A stretch of 36,431 nt of DNA from JACRAO01 sp964490895 (GTDB lineage Bacteria; Bdellovibrionota; UBA1018): contig CAZBEI010000020.1 of assembly GCA_964490895.1 (NCBI GenBank), positions 1 through 36,431 on the forward strand, in the 5' to 3' direction. This document shows, piece after piece, positions 30,471-36,431 of this stretch. The position numbers and the translations under genes are program-made. Every line of letters begins with the position of its first letter. Positions within the stretch are counted from its first letter, which is position 1. The notes beneath the pieces were generated by a model. That model searched no databases, was not told the DNA's origin, and saw only the letters and a list, made by a program, of their open reading frames with translations.

Positions 30471-31976
30471 TTAGCGACGGCCAAATTTTTTATCTAGCTC
30501 TTGTTCTAAAGTTTTTGTTTTGATTACTCGTTTTGCTTTAGCGTCAGCGAGGCCTTCGTCTACGGCAACCATAAAGCTTTCGCATTCTTTCAGTCTATAT
30601 GACTGAAGCAACTGGCTCAGTTCTTTTACAGTGAGTAGCTTTTTTTCTTTTATAAGTTCTACTACAGATTTTCCAGTTTCTAAAGACTCTTTGACTAGTT
30701 TTGCAGTTTGTTCGTACCCCAATTGTGGGCTTAAGGCTGTTGCAATTTGAGGAGTGCTTTCAAAATATTTTCTGAGCTTTTGTGGATTAGGTTCTATTCC
30801 ATCGATACACTTTGTTTTAAGGATGTGCAGAGCAGAGGTGGCAACTTTGGTGGCCTCCAAAGCGCTATAGGCCATGATCGGCATCATGACATTGAGTTCA
30901 AGCTGTCCAGCTTGTACTGCAAAAGCTACTGTTTGGTCGTAGCCTAAAACAGAGTACCAAGTCTGATTGGCCATTTCTAAAATCGAGGGATTGACTTTTC
31001 CTGGCATGATGCTGCTGCCGGGCTGGACAGCTGGGAGGAGGATTTCAGCAAGCCCTGTCAGTGGGCCTGAGGCCAAGAGTCTTAAGTCATTGCAGATGCG
31101 AGTGAGTTCGATGGCCATCAATCTTAACATCGAAGAATAAAATAAGAGGGGGCTTTGAGATTGCATGGCTTCGCAAAGGTTTTTGGACAAAAAAAGTTTT
31201 TCCCGGGTGAGTCGAGAGAGTTCTTGGACGATGTCTTTTGGGTAGGAAGCAGGAACATTGAGTCCTGTGCCAACAGCGCTGCCCCCAATTCCTAAAATTC
31301 GAAGTTGATTTCTACCCTCTTCCATCCAATTTCTGCATTTTATAAGGGTTGCGGCATAAGCACCGATCTCTTGGCCAAAACGCATCGGCACGGCGTCTTG
31401 CAAATGAGTTCGAGCGGATTTGAGAAGCGGCATCCATTTTTTTGACTTTGCGCTAAAAGAGTTTGCAAGTGCGGAGAGCGCAGTCACCAAGGGCAAAGAA
31501 GCTTCTAAAAGTGCGAGTCTTGTGGCTGTTGGAAAAGTGTCATTGGTGGACTGAGAACAATTGACATCGTCATTGGGGTGTAGGGGCTTGTAAGAGCCCA
31601 GGGGGTGGCCTTTGAGCTTATTTCCCACATTGGCAATGACTTCGTTTAGATTCATGTTTTGACTCGTACCCGCACCTGCCTGATAGGGATCCACTGGAAA
31701 AATCTCTGGCCAACTTTTTTCTGGAATTTTAAAAATTTCGTCGACTGCCCTTATGATGAGTTTAGCTTTTTCTGAGGACAACACTTTTGCTTTTTTGTTG
31801 GCGATGGCGGCTGCTTTTTTAACTTTCAAGTAAGCACTCAAAAGTTCTGGATGAGCTGTGCGTCCTGAAATAGGATAATTTTCGATAGCCCTTTGAGTTT
31901 GAGCTCCATAGAGAGCGTCTTTGGGAAGTTTTACAGCGCCAAGGGAGTCATTTTCTGTACGCATTGTTTGGGTCAT
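30471..31976 (-). CDS. Class II fumarase / aspartate ammonia-lyase family enzyme
   Basis: A 501-residue member of the fumarase-aspartase superfamily, which eliminates water or ammonia to form fumarate. The family signature GSSIMPGKVNPS is present, with an N-terminal RTENDSLGAVKLPKDALYG block. Evidence is mixed between fumarase C and aspartase. Fumarase-like: HPNDDVN, and RTHLQDA with the His that FumC uses. Aspartase-like: VDPYQAGAGTSQNMN and the LGYEQTAKLVKESLETGKSV tail. I therefore give no symbol. It starts 14 nt after potC ends on the same strand, so it is probably in the pot transcript. An ATG at 31964 is an alternative start. Confidence 0.88.
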   Translation of the reverse strand: MTQTMRTENDSLGAVKLPKDALYGAQTQRAIENYPISGRTAHPELLSAYLKVKKAAAIANKKAKVLSSEKAKLIIRAVDEIFKIPEKSWPEIFPVDPYQAGAGTSQNMNLNEVIANVGNKLKGHPLGSYKPLHPNDDVNCSQSTNDTFPTATRLALLEASLPLVTALSALANSFSAKSKKWMPLLKSARTHLQDAVPMRFGQEIGAYAATLIKCRNWMEEGRNQLRILGIGGSAVGTGLNVPASYPKDIVQELSRLTREKLFLSKNLCEAMQSQSPLLFYSSMLRLMAIELTRICNDLRLLASGPLTGLAEILLPAVQPGSSIMPGKVNPSILEMANQTWYSVLGYDQTVAFAVQAGQLELNVMMPIMAYSALEATKVATSALHILKTKCIDGIEPNPQKLRKYFESTPQIATALSPQLGYEQTAKLVKESLETGKSVVELIKEKKLLTVKELSQLLQSYRLKECESFMVAVDEGLADAKAKRVIKTKTLEQELDKKFGRR

Positions 31977-31990
31977 AGGGGCATTTTAAC

Positions 31991-32782
31991 TCATGAATGG
32001 CTCTGCTTAAAAGGCCTAAAAAATAAAAGCACCAGAAAAAAAGTCGCCACCAACATCACAGTCGACAGTGCATTGATCTCTGGGCTCACTCCAAATTTGA
32101 TCATCGCGTAGATCTTAAGTGGCAAGGTGTCAGTCCCCACTCCCGTAGTAAAAAAGGTGATGAGAAAATCATCGAACGAAAGTGTAAAGGCCATGAGCGC
32201 TCCAGATAAAATCCCTGGTGCAATGAGTGGAAAAGTCACTTTCCAAAACGTTTTCCAACGAGTGGCCCCCAGGTCTTGAGCGGCTTCTTCTAGGGTTCGA
32301 TCAAAGCCTTGCAATCTTGCGCGAACGGTAATGACCACAAAAGACACACTAAATGTGATGTGTGCCAAGATCATCGAAAAAGCTCCTAAAGTGAGTTTCA
32401 AAAATACAAACCAGATGAGAAGAGAAAGTCCTAAAACAATTTCGGGCATAATGAGTGGAACATAAGTGAGGGTGTCTAGTACTTTGACTCCAGCAAACTT
32501 TGTTCTCTCAAGCGCCAGTGCAGCCGCAGTGCCTATGAAAGTAGCAACCAAAGTGCTCCAAGCCGCAACCCATAAGCTCATATTGAGAGAACTAAGGACA
32601 TCGTCGTTCGAAAAAACTTTTTGATACCATTGTAGCGTCCAAACTCGAGGAGTGTCTCCACCTCCAGAACTTAAAAAGGAATCTACGACTAAAATTCCGA
32701 GTGGAATATACAAAATTAAAAAAGCAAACAAAGTGATCGCTTTGGCAGTCAAGGGAGGAGTCGGTCTGGGTTTTTCCGTCAT
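31991..32782 (-). CDS. potC: Polyamine ABC transporter permease PotC
   Basis: A 263-residue inner-membrane permease of the spermidine/putrescine importer. Six hydrophobic helices are visible, and the ABC-coupling loop EEAAQDLGATRWKTFWKVTFPLIAPGI (EAA motif) is intact. The sequence resembles PotC/YdcV. It overlaps potB by 4 nt (ATGA), so they are coupled. No periplasmic binding protein (PotD) lies in the operon in this window, so the transporter must use one encoded elsewhere, or the operon lacks it. Confidence 0.9.
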   Translation of the reverse strand: MTEKPRPTPPLTAKAITLFAFLILYIPLGILVVDSFLSSGGGDTPRVWTLQWYQKVFSNDDVLSSLNMSLWVAAWSTLVATFIGTAAALALERTKFAGVKVLDTLTYVPLIMPEIVLGLSLLIWFVFLKLTLGAFSMILAHITFSVSFVVITVRARLQGFDRTLEEAAQDLGATRWKTFWKVTFPLIAPGILSGALMAFTLSFDDFLITFFTTGVGTDTLPLKIYAMIKFGVSPEINALSTVMLVATFFLVLLFFRPFKQSHS

Positions 32783-33612
32783 GCTTCCTCAGATCGCATA
32801 TAAAGGATTAAACTTCCAATGACTGTTAAAATGAGAATCAGCGAAAGAGCTGCACCAAAAGGCCAGTCTCTTGTTTTTAAAAACTGCTCTGTAATGAGAT
32901 TGCCAATGAGCATTGTTTTTGCTCCACCCAAAAGATCGGGGATGACAAATTCGCCAAGAGCTGGGGTGAAAACAAAAACTACACCCGCAATCACTCCTTT
33001 TTTAGTGAGGGGGAGTAAAATCCTCCACAAAATCATCCATGATCGAGCCCCCAAGTCCTTTGCGGCTTCTAGTAAGGTAAAATCAAATTTTTCGAGTGCT
33101 ACATAAAGAGGCAAGACCATAAAAGGAAGGTAATTAGTCACCATGCCGAGCCAGACGGAAAAAAAAGTATTGGCAAATAAAACGGGTTCTTGGATCAGGC
33201 CCAAAGAAAGTAAAAAGTGATTGACGGGGCCATTTTCGCCCAATAAAACTTTGATGGCAAAGGCTCTCACCACAAAGTTTGTCCAAAATGGAACGATCAC
33301 GAGCATCATTAAAATAGGACGCATCCACACTTGAGCCGTAGCCATGACATAAGCCATTGGATAACCGATCACAAGGCAAGAAACTGCCGTCAAAACTGCA
33401 AGCTTTAAACTACTTAAAAAAATTTTAATATAAATTAAATCGGTCGCTCGAATGTAGTTTTCGAAAGTAAATCGAAACTCCACCCCTCCATACATCCCCT
33501 TGGTAATAAAACTGTAAACAATGACAATGGTCAAAGGGATGAGCAAAAACCATAAAAACCACCCCATGAGTGGGAGTGCAATCAGAGGCGGCCTCTTAGT
33601 GTATGATTGCAT
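32779..33612 (-). CDS. potB: Polyamine ABC transporter permease PotB
   Basis: An approximately 277-residue partner of PotC. The EAA loop is LLEAAKDLGARSWMILWRILLPLTKKGVI; about six helices follow the typical PotB/PotH pattern. I chose the ATG at 33612 because AAAAAGG stands 8 nt before it. The open frame extends upstream to 33657 with a lysine-rich prefix (KKIKKMKRLKKAPP) that would overlap potA by 62 nt. With the chosen start the overlap with potA is 17 nt. Substrate specificity (spermidine, putrescine or another amine) cannot be read from sequence. Confidence 0.88.
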   Translation of the reverse strand: MQSYTKRPPLIALPLMGWFLWFLLIPLTIVIVYSFITKGMYGGVEFRFTFENYIRATDLIYIKIFLSSLKLAVLTAVSCLVIGYPMAYVMATAQVWMRPILMMLVIVPFWTNFVVRAFAIKVLLGENGPVNHFLLSLGLIQEPVLFANTFFSVWLGMVTNYLPFMVLPLYVALEKFDFTLLEAAKDLGARSWMILWRILLPLTKKGVIAGVVFVFTPALGEFVIPDLLGGAKTMLIGNLITEQFLKTRDWPFGAALSLILILTVIGSLILYMRSEEA

Positions 33613-34750
33613 GGGAGGTGCCTTTTTCAGCCTTTTCATCTTTTTTATTTTTTTCAATGATGAGACAGTCCTCAGGGGACCAAGCCATAAAGACTCGGTC
33701 TCCCACAGAAAACCCTTTTTTTACGGTTACTGCGGAGTTGGGCTGTATTACTAAAACAGGCGCAAAATCAGCCTCTTTGGGTTGCACAAAAAACCGAGTG
33801 ATCGAACCTTGGTATAAAATTTCTTTGATGGATCCTTCGAGGCCATTTTGTTCAGAAGGGGGTGAAGACTTTAGAAGTTTTAATTTTTCAGGCCGAACTA
33901 AAACCGAAACGGGAGCTCCTCTGGAGAGCTGAGGCAATGGCCTAAGGCCGTCCCGAGGCGGTTTTATCAGAATGGGCTTTTTAAAAACACCATTGACTGC
34001 AACTGTCTCTAAAGAAGTCTCTCGAATTTCACCCTCAAAGGAGTTGATCGAACCAATAAACTGAGCGACAAAGATAGTTTTTGGGTATTCATAAATTTCT
34101 TGAGGAGTGCCGATTTGTTCTACCACTCCATGGTTCATGACCGCAATGCGATCCGAAAGAGTCAAAGCTTCCTCTTGGTCATGTGTGACAAAAATAAAGC
34201 TGTGTTTAAGACGCCTCTGAAGGGTGAGCAATTCCACTTGCATCTGTTGTCTCAATTTTAGATCCAAAGCCGAGAGAGGTTCGTCTAATAGAAGAACCCT
34301 GGGACGATTGACAAAAGCCCGCGCCAGAGCAATGCGCTGCTGTTGACCTCCTGACAAAGTCTCAATCCCGCGATTGCAAAAATCTTCCATTTTTACTAAG
34401 GCTAGAGCTTCAGAAACTCTTTGTTTAGTTTCCCCAGGAGGAACTTTCTTCATTTTTAGGCCAAACGCCACATTTTCCCAAACATCGAGGTGAGGAAAAA
34501 GAGCATACCTCTGAAAGACCATATTGAACTGGCGCTTATTGGGAGGGAGCTCGTCTATTCTTTGGTTGTCTTGCCAGATTTCGCCCTCCGAGGGGTGTTC
34601 GAAACCACCTAAAAGCCTCAATAAAGTTGTTTTGCCGCAACCACTAGGCCCCAGGAGAGAGAAAAACTCTCCTTCTTGAATAGTCAATTGGACGTGGTCT
34701 ACAGCATAGGTTTTTCCAAATTTCTTACTGACCGACCTCAGTTCAAGCAT
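33596..34750 (-). CDS. potA: Polyamine ABC transporter ATP-binding protein PotA
   Basis: A 384-residue nucleotide-binding subunit. Motifs: Walker A GPSGCGKTT, Q-loop MVFQRYALFPH, signature LSGGQQQR, Walker B VLLLDEPLSALD and H-loop FVTHD. The C-terminal TOBE regulatory domain includes the VLVRPEKLKLL segment. I start at the ATG at 34750 (MLELRSVSKKFG); the open frame continues 44 codons upstream with unlikely sequence (a run of hydrophobics and no conserved motif). A weak TATAGA box is about 10 nt before this start, and the HU terminator lies just before it. First gene of the potABC set. Confidence 0.92.
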   Translation of the reverse strand: MLELRSVSKKFGKTYAVDHVQLTIQEGEFFSLLGPSGCGKTTLLRLLGGFEHPSEGEIWQDNQRIDELPPNKRQFNMVFQRYALFPHLDVWENVAFGLKMKKVPPGETKQRVSEALALVKMEDFCNRGIETLSGGQQQRIALARAFVNRPRVLLLDEPLSALDLKLRQQMQVELLTLQRRLKHSFIFVTHDQEEALTLSDRIAVMNHGVVEQIGTPQEIYEYPKTIFVAQFIGSINSFEGEIRETSLETVAVNGVFKKPILIKPPRDGLRPLPQLSRGAPVSVLVRPEKLKLLKSSPPSEQNGLEGSIKEILYQGSITRFFVQPKEADFAPVLVIQPNSAVTVKKGFSVGDRVFMAWSPEDCLIIEKNKKDEKAEKGTSHAIIH

Positions 34751-34792
34751 GACATGGGGTTCTATATCAGAAATAAGGCAAGAGTAAAAAAT

Positions 34793-34829
34793 AAAAAAGC
34801 CCACTTTCTGTGAGAGAGCGGGCTTTTTT
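34793..34829 (-). terminator. Terminator of the HU gene (stem flanked by A and T runs)
   Basis: AAAAAAGCCC (34793-34802) and GGGCTTTTTT (34820-34829) pair; an inner CTTTCT/AGAGAG stem extends the hairpin. T-runs occur on both sides, so it can stop transcripts in either direction; the minus-strand HU gene ends 19 nt upstream of it. Confidence 0.88.
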
Positions 34830-34847
34830 AAAAACAAAAAACTGTTT

Positions 34848-35120
34848 TTATCGAACGGATTCTTTGAATTCGCGTCCAGCACGAAATTTTGGAACAGTCA
34901 TGGCTGGAATTTTAATTTCTTTGCCGGTCTGAGGATTGCGGCCAATACGAGCTTTTCTTTTGGTCTTTGTAAAGGTGCCAAATCCAATTAAAGTGACGTC
35001 ATCTCCTTTTTTTACACTTTTTTTAATGCAATCCAAGGCTGCATTTAGGGCCATTTCGGTTTCTACTTTTTTTAATTTTGTCACTTTTGAAACAGATTCA
35101 ATTAACTGAGCTTTATTCAT
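34848..35120 (-). CDS. hup: DNA-binding protein HU
   Basis: A 90-residue histone-like protein. It contains the HU/IHF signature GFGTFTKTKRKARIGRNPQT and the KIPAMTVPKFRAGREFKE arm end. Pro at the arm tip (GRNPQTG) intercalates into DNA and bends it. The sequence (MNKAQLIESVSKVTKLKKVE) is of the general HU type rather than IHF. AAGGAGAG stands 7 nt before the ATG. It has its own terminator and is probably monocistronic. The 107 nt upstream contain the likely promoter (TTGAAA with an AT-rich -10) but no second gene. Confidence 0.96.
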   Translation of the reverse strand: MNKAQLIESVSKVTKLKKVETEMALNAALDCIKKSVKKGDDVTLIGFGTFTKTKRKARIGRNPQTGKEIKIPAMTVPKFRAGREFKESVR

Positions 35121-35227
35121 TGAGTTCTCTCCTTAAATGTTAATAAAGGTTATAAAGTTTCAAGGTTCGGGATCCCCCTCCCCTCATCTTGATCCAAATC
35201 ATGTCGAAGGAATTCGAAGCTGTCAAC

Positions 35228-35671
35228 CTAAGAATTTATATTTCTCAAAAGAATGCGCAGAGCTTCACGATTCGATTCGTGCTTGACAATCGAAAGAGCG
35301 CTTTCAGCCAGAACCCATTTATAGTCCTGGTGTTCGCGAGGATCAAGTTGGATGGAGTTCTTTTTTTTAAGAATTTTCTCAGAAACTTCAACTTCAAAAA
35401 CTTGTTCACACGCGCGTTTTTCTCTGGAAATAAAGGTAAACTCATATCCAATGGGTACTGGAAGAGAGTCCAATTTTAGGCCGGTCTCCTCCTGCGTTTC
35501 CCTCAGAGCGGCTTGAGCGGAGGACTCTTTTTCTTCTACGCTACCGGTGATCGGTTGCCAAAAGGCGCCTCTTTCTTCCGTTGTGAGAAAGAGTAAAAAA
35601 TAGTGTTCCCCTTTTTCATTGAGGCCATGGACCCAGACTTGCACTTTATAGGTGGAAATGGTTTCTAGCAT
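35228..35671 (-). CDS. Nudix hydrolase, dihydroneopterin triphosphate pyrophosphatase-like
   Basis: A 147-residue Nudix protein. The Nudix box is complete: GSVEEKESSAQAALRETQEE, then TGL, matching Gx5Ex7REUxEExGU. The preceding FWQPITGSVEE and the late EHQDYKWVLAESALSIVKHESN resemble E. coli NudB (dihydroneopterin triphosphate pyrophosphatase, folate synthesis), so that is the best functional guess; other Nudix substrates are possible. It is cytoplasmic and single-domain. It stands between HU and the broken tRNA and has no clear terminator. Confidence 0.85.
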   Translation of the reverse strand: MLETISTYKVQVWVHGLNEKGEHYFLLFLTTEERGAFWQPITGSVEEKESSAQAALRETQEETGLKLDSLPVPIGYEFTFISREKRACEQVFEVEVSEKILKKKNSIQLDPREHQDYKWVLAESALSIVKHESNREALRILLRNINS

Positions 35672-35740
35672 ATTCTATTCTATTTAATGGAAATCTTGCG
35701 ATTTGTCATTTAACACTGATATCACTGAAAGAACGAGTGT

Positions 35741-35783
35741 GCCGACGTAGCTCAGTTGGTAGAGCAACGCTTTCGTAAAGCGT
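35741..35783 (+). pseudogene. 5' half of a tRNA-Thr(CGT) gene
   Basis: GCCGACG acceptor strand, TA, a D-arm (GCTC-AGTTGGTA-GAGC) and a perfect anticodon arm (ACGCT-TTCGTAA-AGCGT) with anticodon CGT are present. After 35783 no variable loop, T-arm (GTTCRA) or 3' acceptor complement (CGTCGGC) appears, and I find none downstream. It would not give a working tRNA. Possible explanations are a deletion, an insertion or integration remnant, or an unusual genomic or assembly junction. Confidence 0.8.
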
Positions 35784-35988
35784 CACCTGGTGCATCTGCT
35801 AACCCCTTGAAACCACAAGAAAGCCATGAAAACAATAAGGAAAATGACGCTCCAGATATTGCAGAGCTAATCCAAAAAATACTGCTCATTACGTTTGAAT
35901 ACGTCTCTTTCTGCTCCGCTAATGCTCCGCAAGGAGTTGCGACAGAAAATACAATGGGGAGGAAAAAACCAATGCCTCCACCTTAAAT

Positions 35989-36020
35989 AAAAAAGCCCGA
36001 AGTTGTTAGCTCCGGGCTTT
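35989..36020 (-). terminator. Terminator-like hairpin, stronger on the minus strand
   Basis: AAAGCCCG and CGGGCTTT form an 8-bp stem; on the minus strand it is followed directly by six T, on the plus strand only by CGCAGTTTTT. No minus-strand gene is seen upstream of it to explain it. Confidence 0.6.
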
Positions 36021-36086
36021 CGCAGTTTTTGTTTGAACTTACTTTTCAATCAGTTGGAACTGTTTGTTACGAGCAGTTCCTAGCAT

Positions 36087-36141
36087 GGATACGAACATTA
36101 CAGAACAGACATCTTCATTGTTACGGGGATGTCGCGTATCC
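36087..36141. repeat. Nested inverted repeats before parA
   Basis: GGATACG (36087-36093) pairs with CGTATCC (36135-36141), and GACATC (36108-36113) with GATGTC (36128-36133). The pattern leaves a 14-nt bulge on the left and one base on the right. It lies 21 nt before parA and may be an operator or leader structure. It does not resemble the TGTTTCACGTGAAACA parS site. Confidence 0.5.
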
Positions 36142-36162
36142 GTCAACATTTGGAGAAAATAT

Positions 36163-36431
36163 ATGGAATTACGGACAAGCCTGATCATTGCAATAACCAA
36201 TCAAAAAGGTGGAGTCGGCAAAACGACAACCGCAATCAATCTAGCGCAAGCACTGGCGCTACAAGACTTAAAAATTCTTCTTGTAGATTTAGATCCACAG
36301 GGAAATGCCACCTGTGGAGTGGGTATCAAGCTCGAATCAATTCAGACTTCTGTTGCGGATTTAATTCGCGACCGGGATTTACTGGCTGAGAAAGCCATCT
36401 ACAAAGGAGATGGGCTAGATATAATCCCAGC
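36163..36431 (+). CDS. parA: ParA/Soj-family partition ATPase, N-terminal part (cut by window edge)
   Basis: The open frame starts at an ATG with GGAG 7 nt upstream and runs to the window end (89 codons). It reads MELRTSLIIAITNQKGGVGK, then TTTAINLAQALA and LLVDLDPQGNATCG. The deviant Walker A (KGGVGKTT) and the LDPQGN motif are those of ParA/Soj chromosome-partition ATPases, which bind DNA cooperatively and are stimulated by ParB. Chromosomal ParA is normally followed by ParB, expected just outside the window. A plasmid-type ParA cannot be excluded, but the short N-terminus without a helix-turn-helix favours the chromosomal type. Confidence 0.92.
   Translation, partial: MELRTSLIIAITNQKGGVGKTTTAINLAQALALQDLKILLVDLDPQGNATCGVGIKLESIQTSVADLIRDRDLLAEKAIYKGDGLDIIP

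Larger units (their letters stand above)
35784..36162. other. Stretch without a recognised gene between the tRNA fragment and parA
   Basis: About 380 nt. It contains a plus-strand open frame from a TTG inside the tRNA (35756-35986) that I do not believe, the hairpin at 35989-36020, and the nested inverted repeats at 36087-36141. No rRNA, complete tRNA or recognisable protein is seen. Confidence 0.6.

Noticed and set aside
34751..34882. 44-residue N-terminal extension of PotA
   Set aside because: It runs through the HU terminator hairpin and has no conserved motif; the normal PotA start is MLELRSVSKKFG at 34750.
35756..35986. 76-codon plus-strand frame beginning within the tRNA fragment
   Set aside because: It starts with TTG inside the tRNA stem, has no Shine-Dalgarno and no recognisable motif; probably chance.
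36087..36141. parS centromere site
   Set aside because: The palindromes do not resemble the TGTTTCACGTGAAACA consensus.

Overview
The window looks like chromosomal DNA of a free-standing Gram-negative bacterium with moderate to low GC. Evidence for an outer membrane: a TolC-type efflux channel, lipoproteins, a signal-peptide protein that is probably a small outer-membrane barrel, and an MCE/Mla-type lipid transporter. A chromosomal-type ParA, RpoH, GreB, HU and rpsO-pnp mark a core region. A Bdellovibrionota/Oligoflexia or other deltaproteobacteria-like lineage is my best guess, from gene content and protein style; I cannot prove it without searches. No phage, insertion sequence or CRISPR array is visible.

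Layout. (1) 1-6150: the tail of an HNH endonuclease, a glutamate-synthase-like FMN/Fe-S protein, then a tight four-gene efflux operon (TolC, adaptor lipoprotein, ABC ATPase, MacB-type permease). (2) 6395-8344: a DsbD/CcdA-like membrane protein and a VKOR-DsbA fusion, a thiol redox pair. (3) 8353-11379: a secreted cysteine-repeat protein, GreB, an S9 peptidase that has lost most of its propeller, and a heptad-repeat coiled-coil protein. (4) 11567-16592: M16 peptidase, RpoH, rpsO and pnp, with a 61-bp tandem repeat ahead of rpsO. (5) 16849-20436: a probable outer-membrane protein, a GYF-domain membrane protein, tmk and holB. (6) 20433-26104: a heteromeric MCE transporter with two ATPases and two MlaE permeases in one overlapping run. 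Two opposite-strand genes (lipoprotein and small membrane protein) separate it from the MCE-domain protein. (7) 26101-35671, mostly minus strand: glpD, aspS, a plus-strand SIMPL protein, a fumarase/aspartase-family enzyme, potCBA, HU and a Nudix hydrolase. (8) 35741-36431: the 5' half of a tRNA-Thr gene, an unassigned stretch, and the start of parA.

The most distinctive signal is in the MCE operon. The first ATPase has lost the Walker B glutamate (Asp instead) and the H-loop histidine (Asn instead). The second keeps both but has a broken signature motif (ISFGM). In the usual head-to-tail ABC dimer all these changes fall in the same composite ATP site, leaving the other site canonical. This predicts an asymmetric, heterodimeric lipid transporter, matched by two different MlaE permeases. 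Other notable points are the in-frame deletion in the S9 peptidase, the broken tRNA-Thr, the cysteine-repeat secreted protein, and several start codons lying within about 10 nt of a -10-like box.
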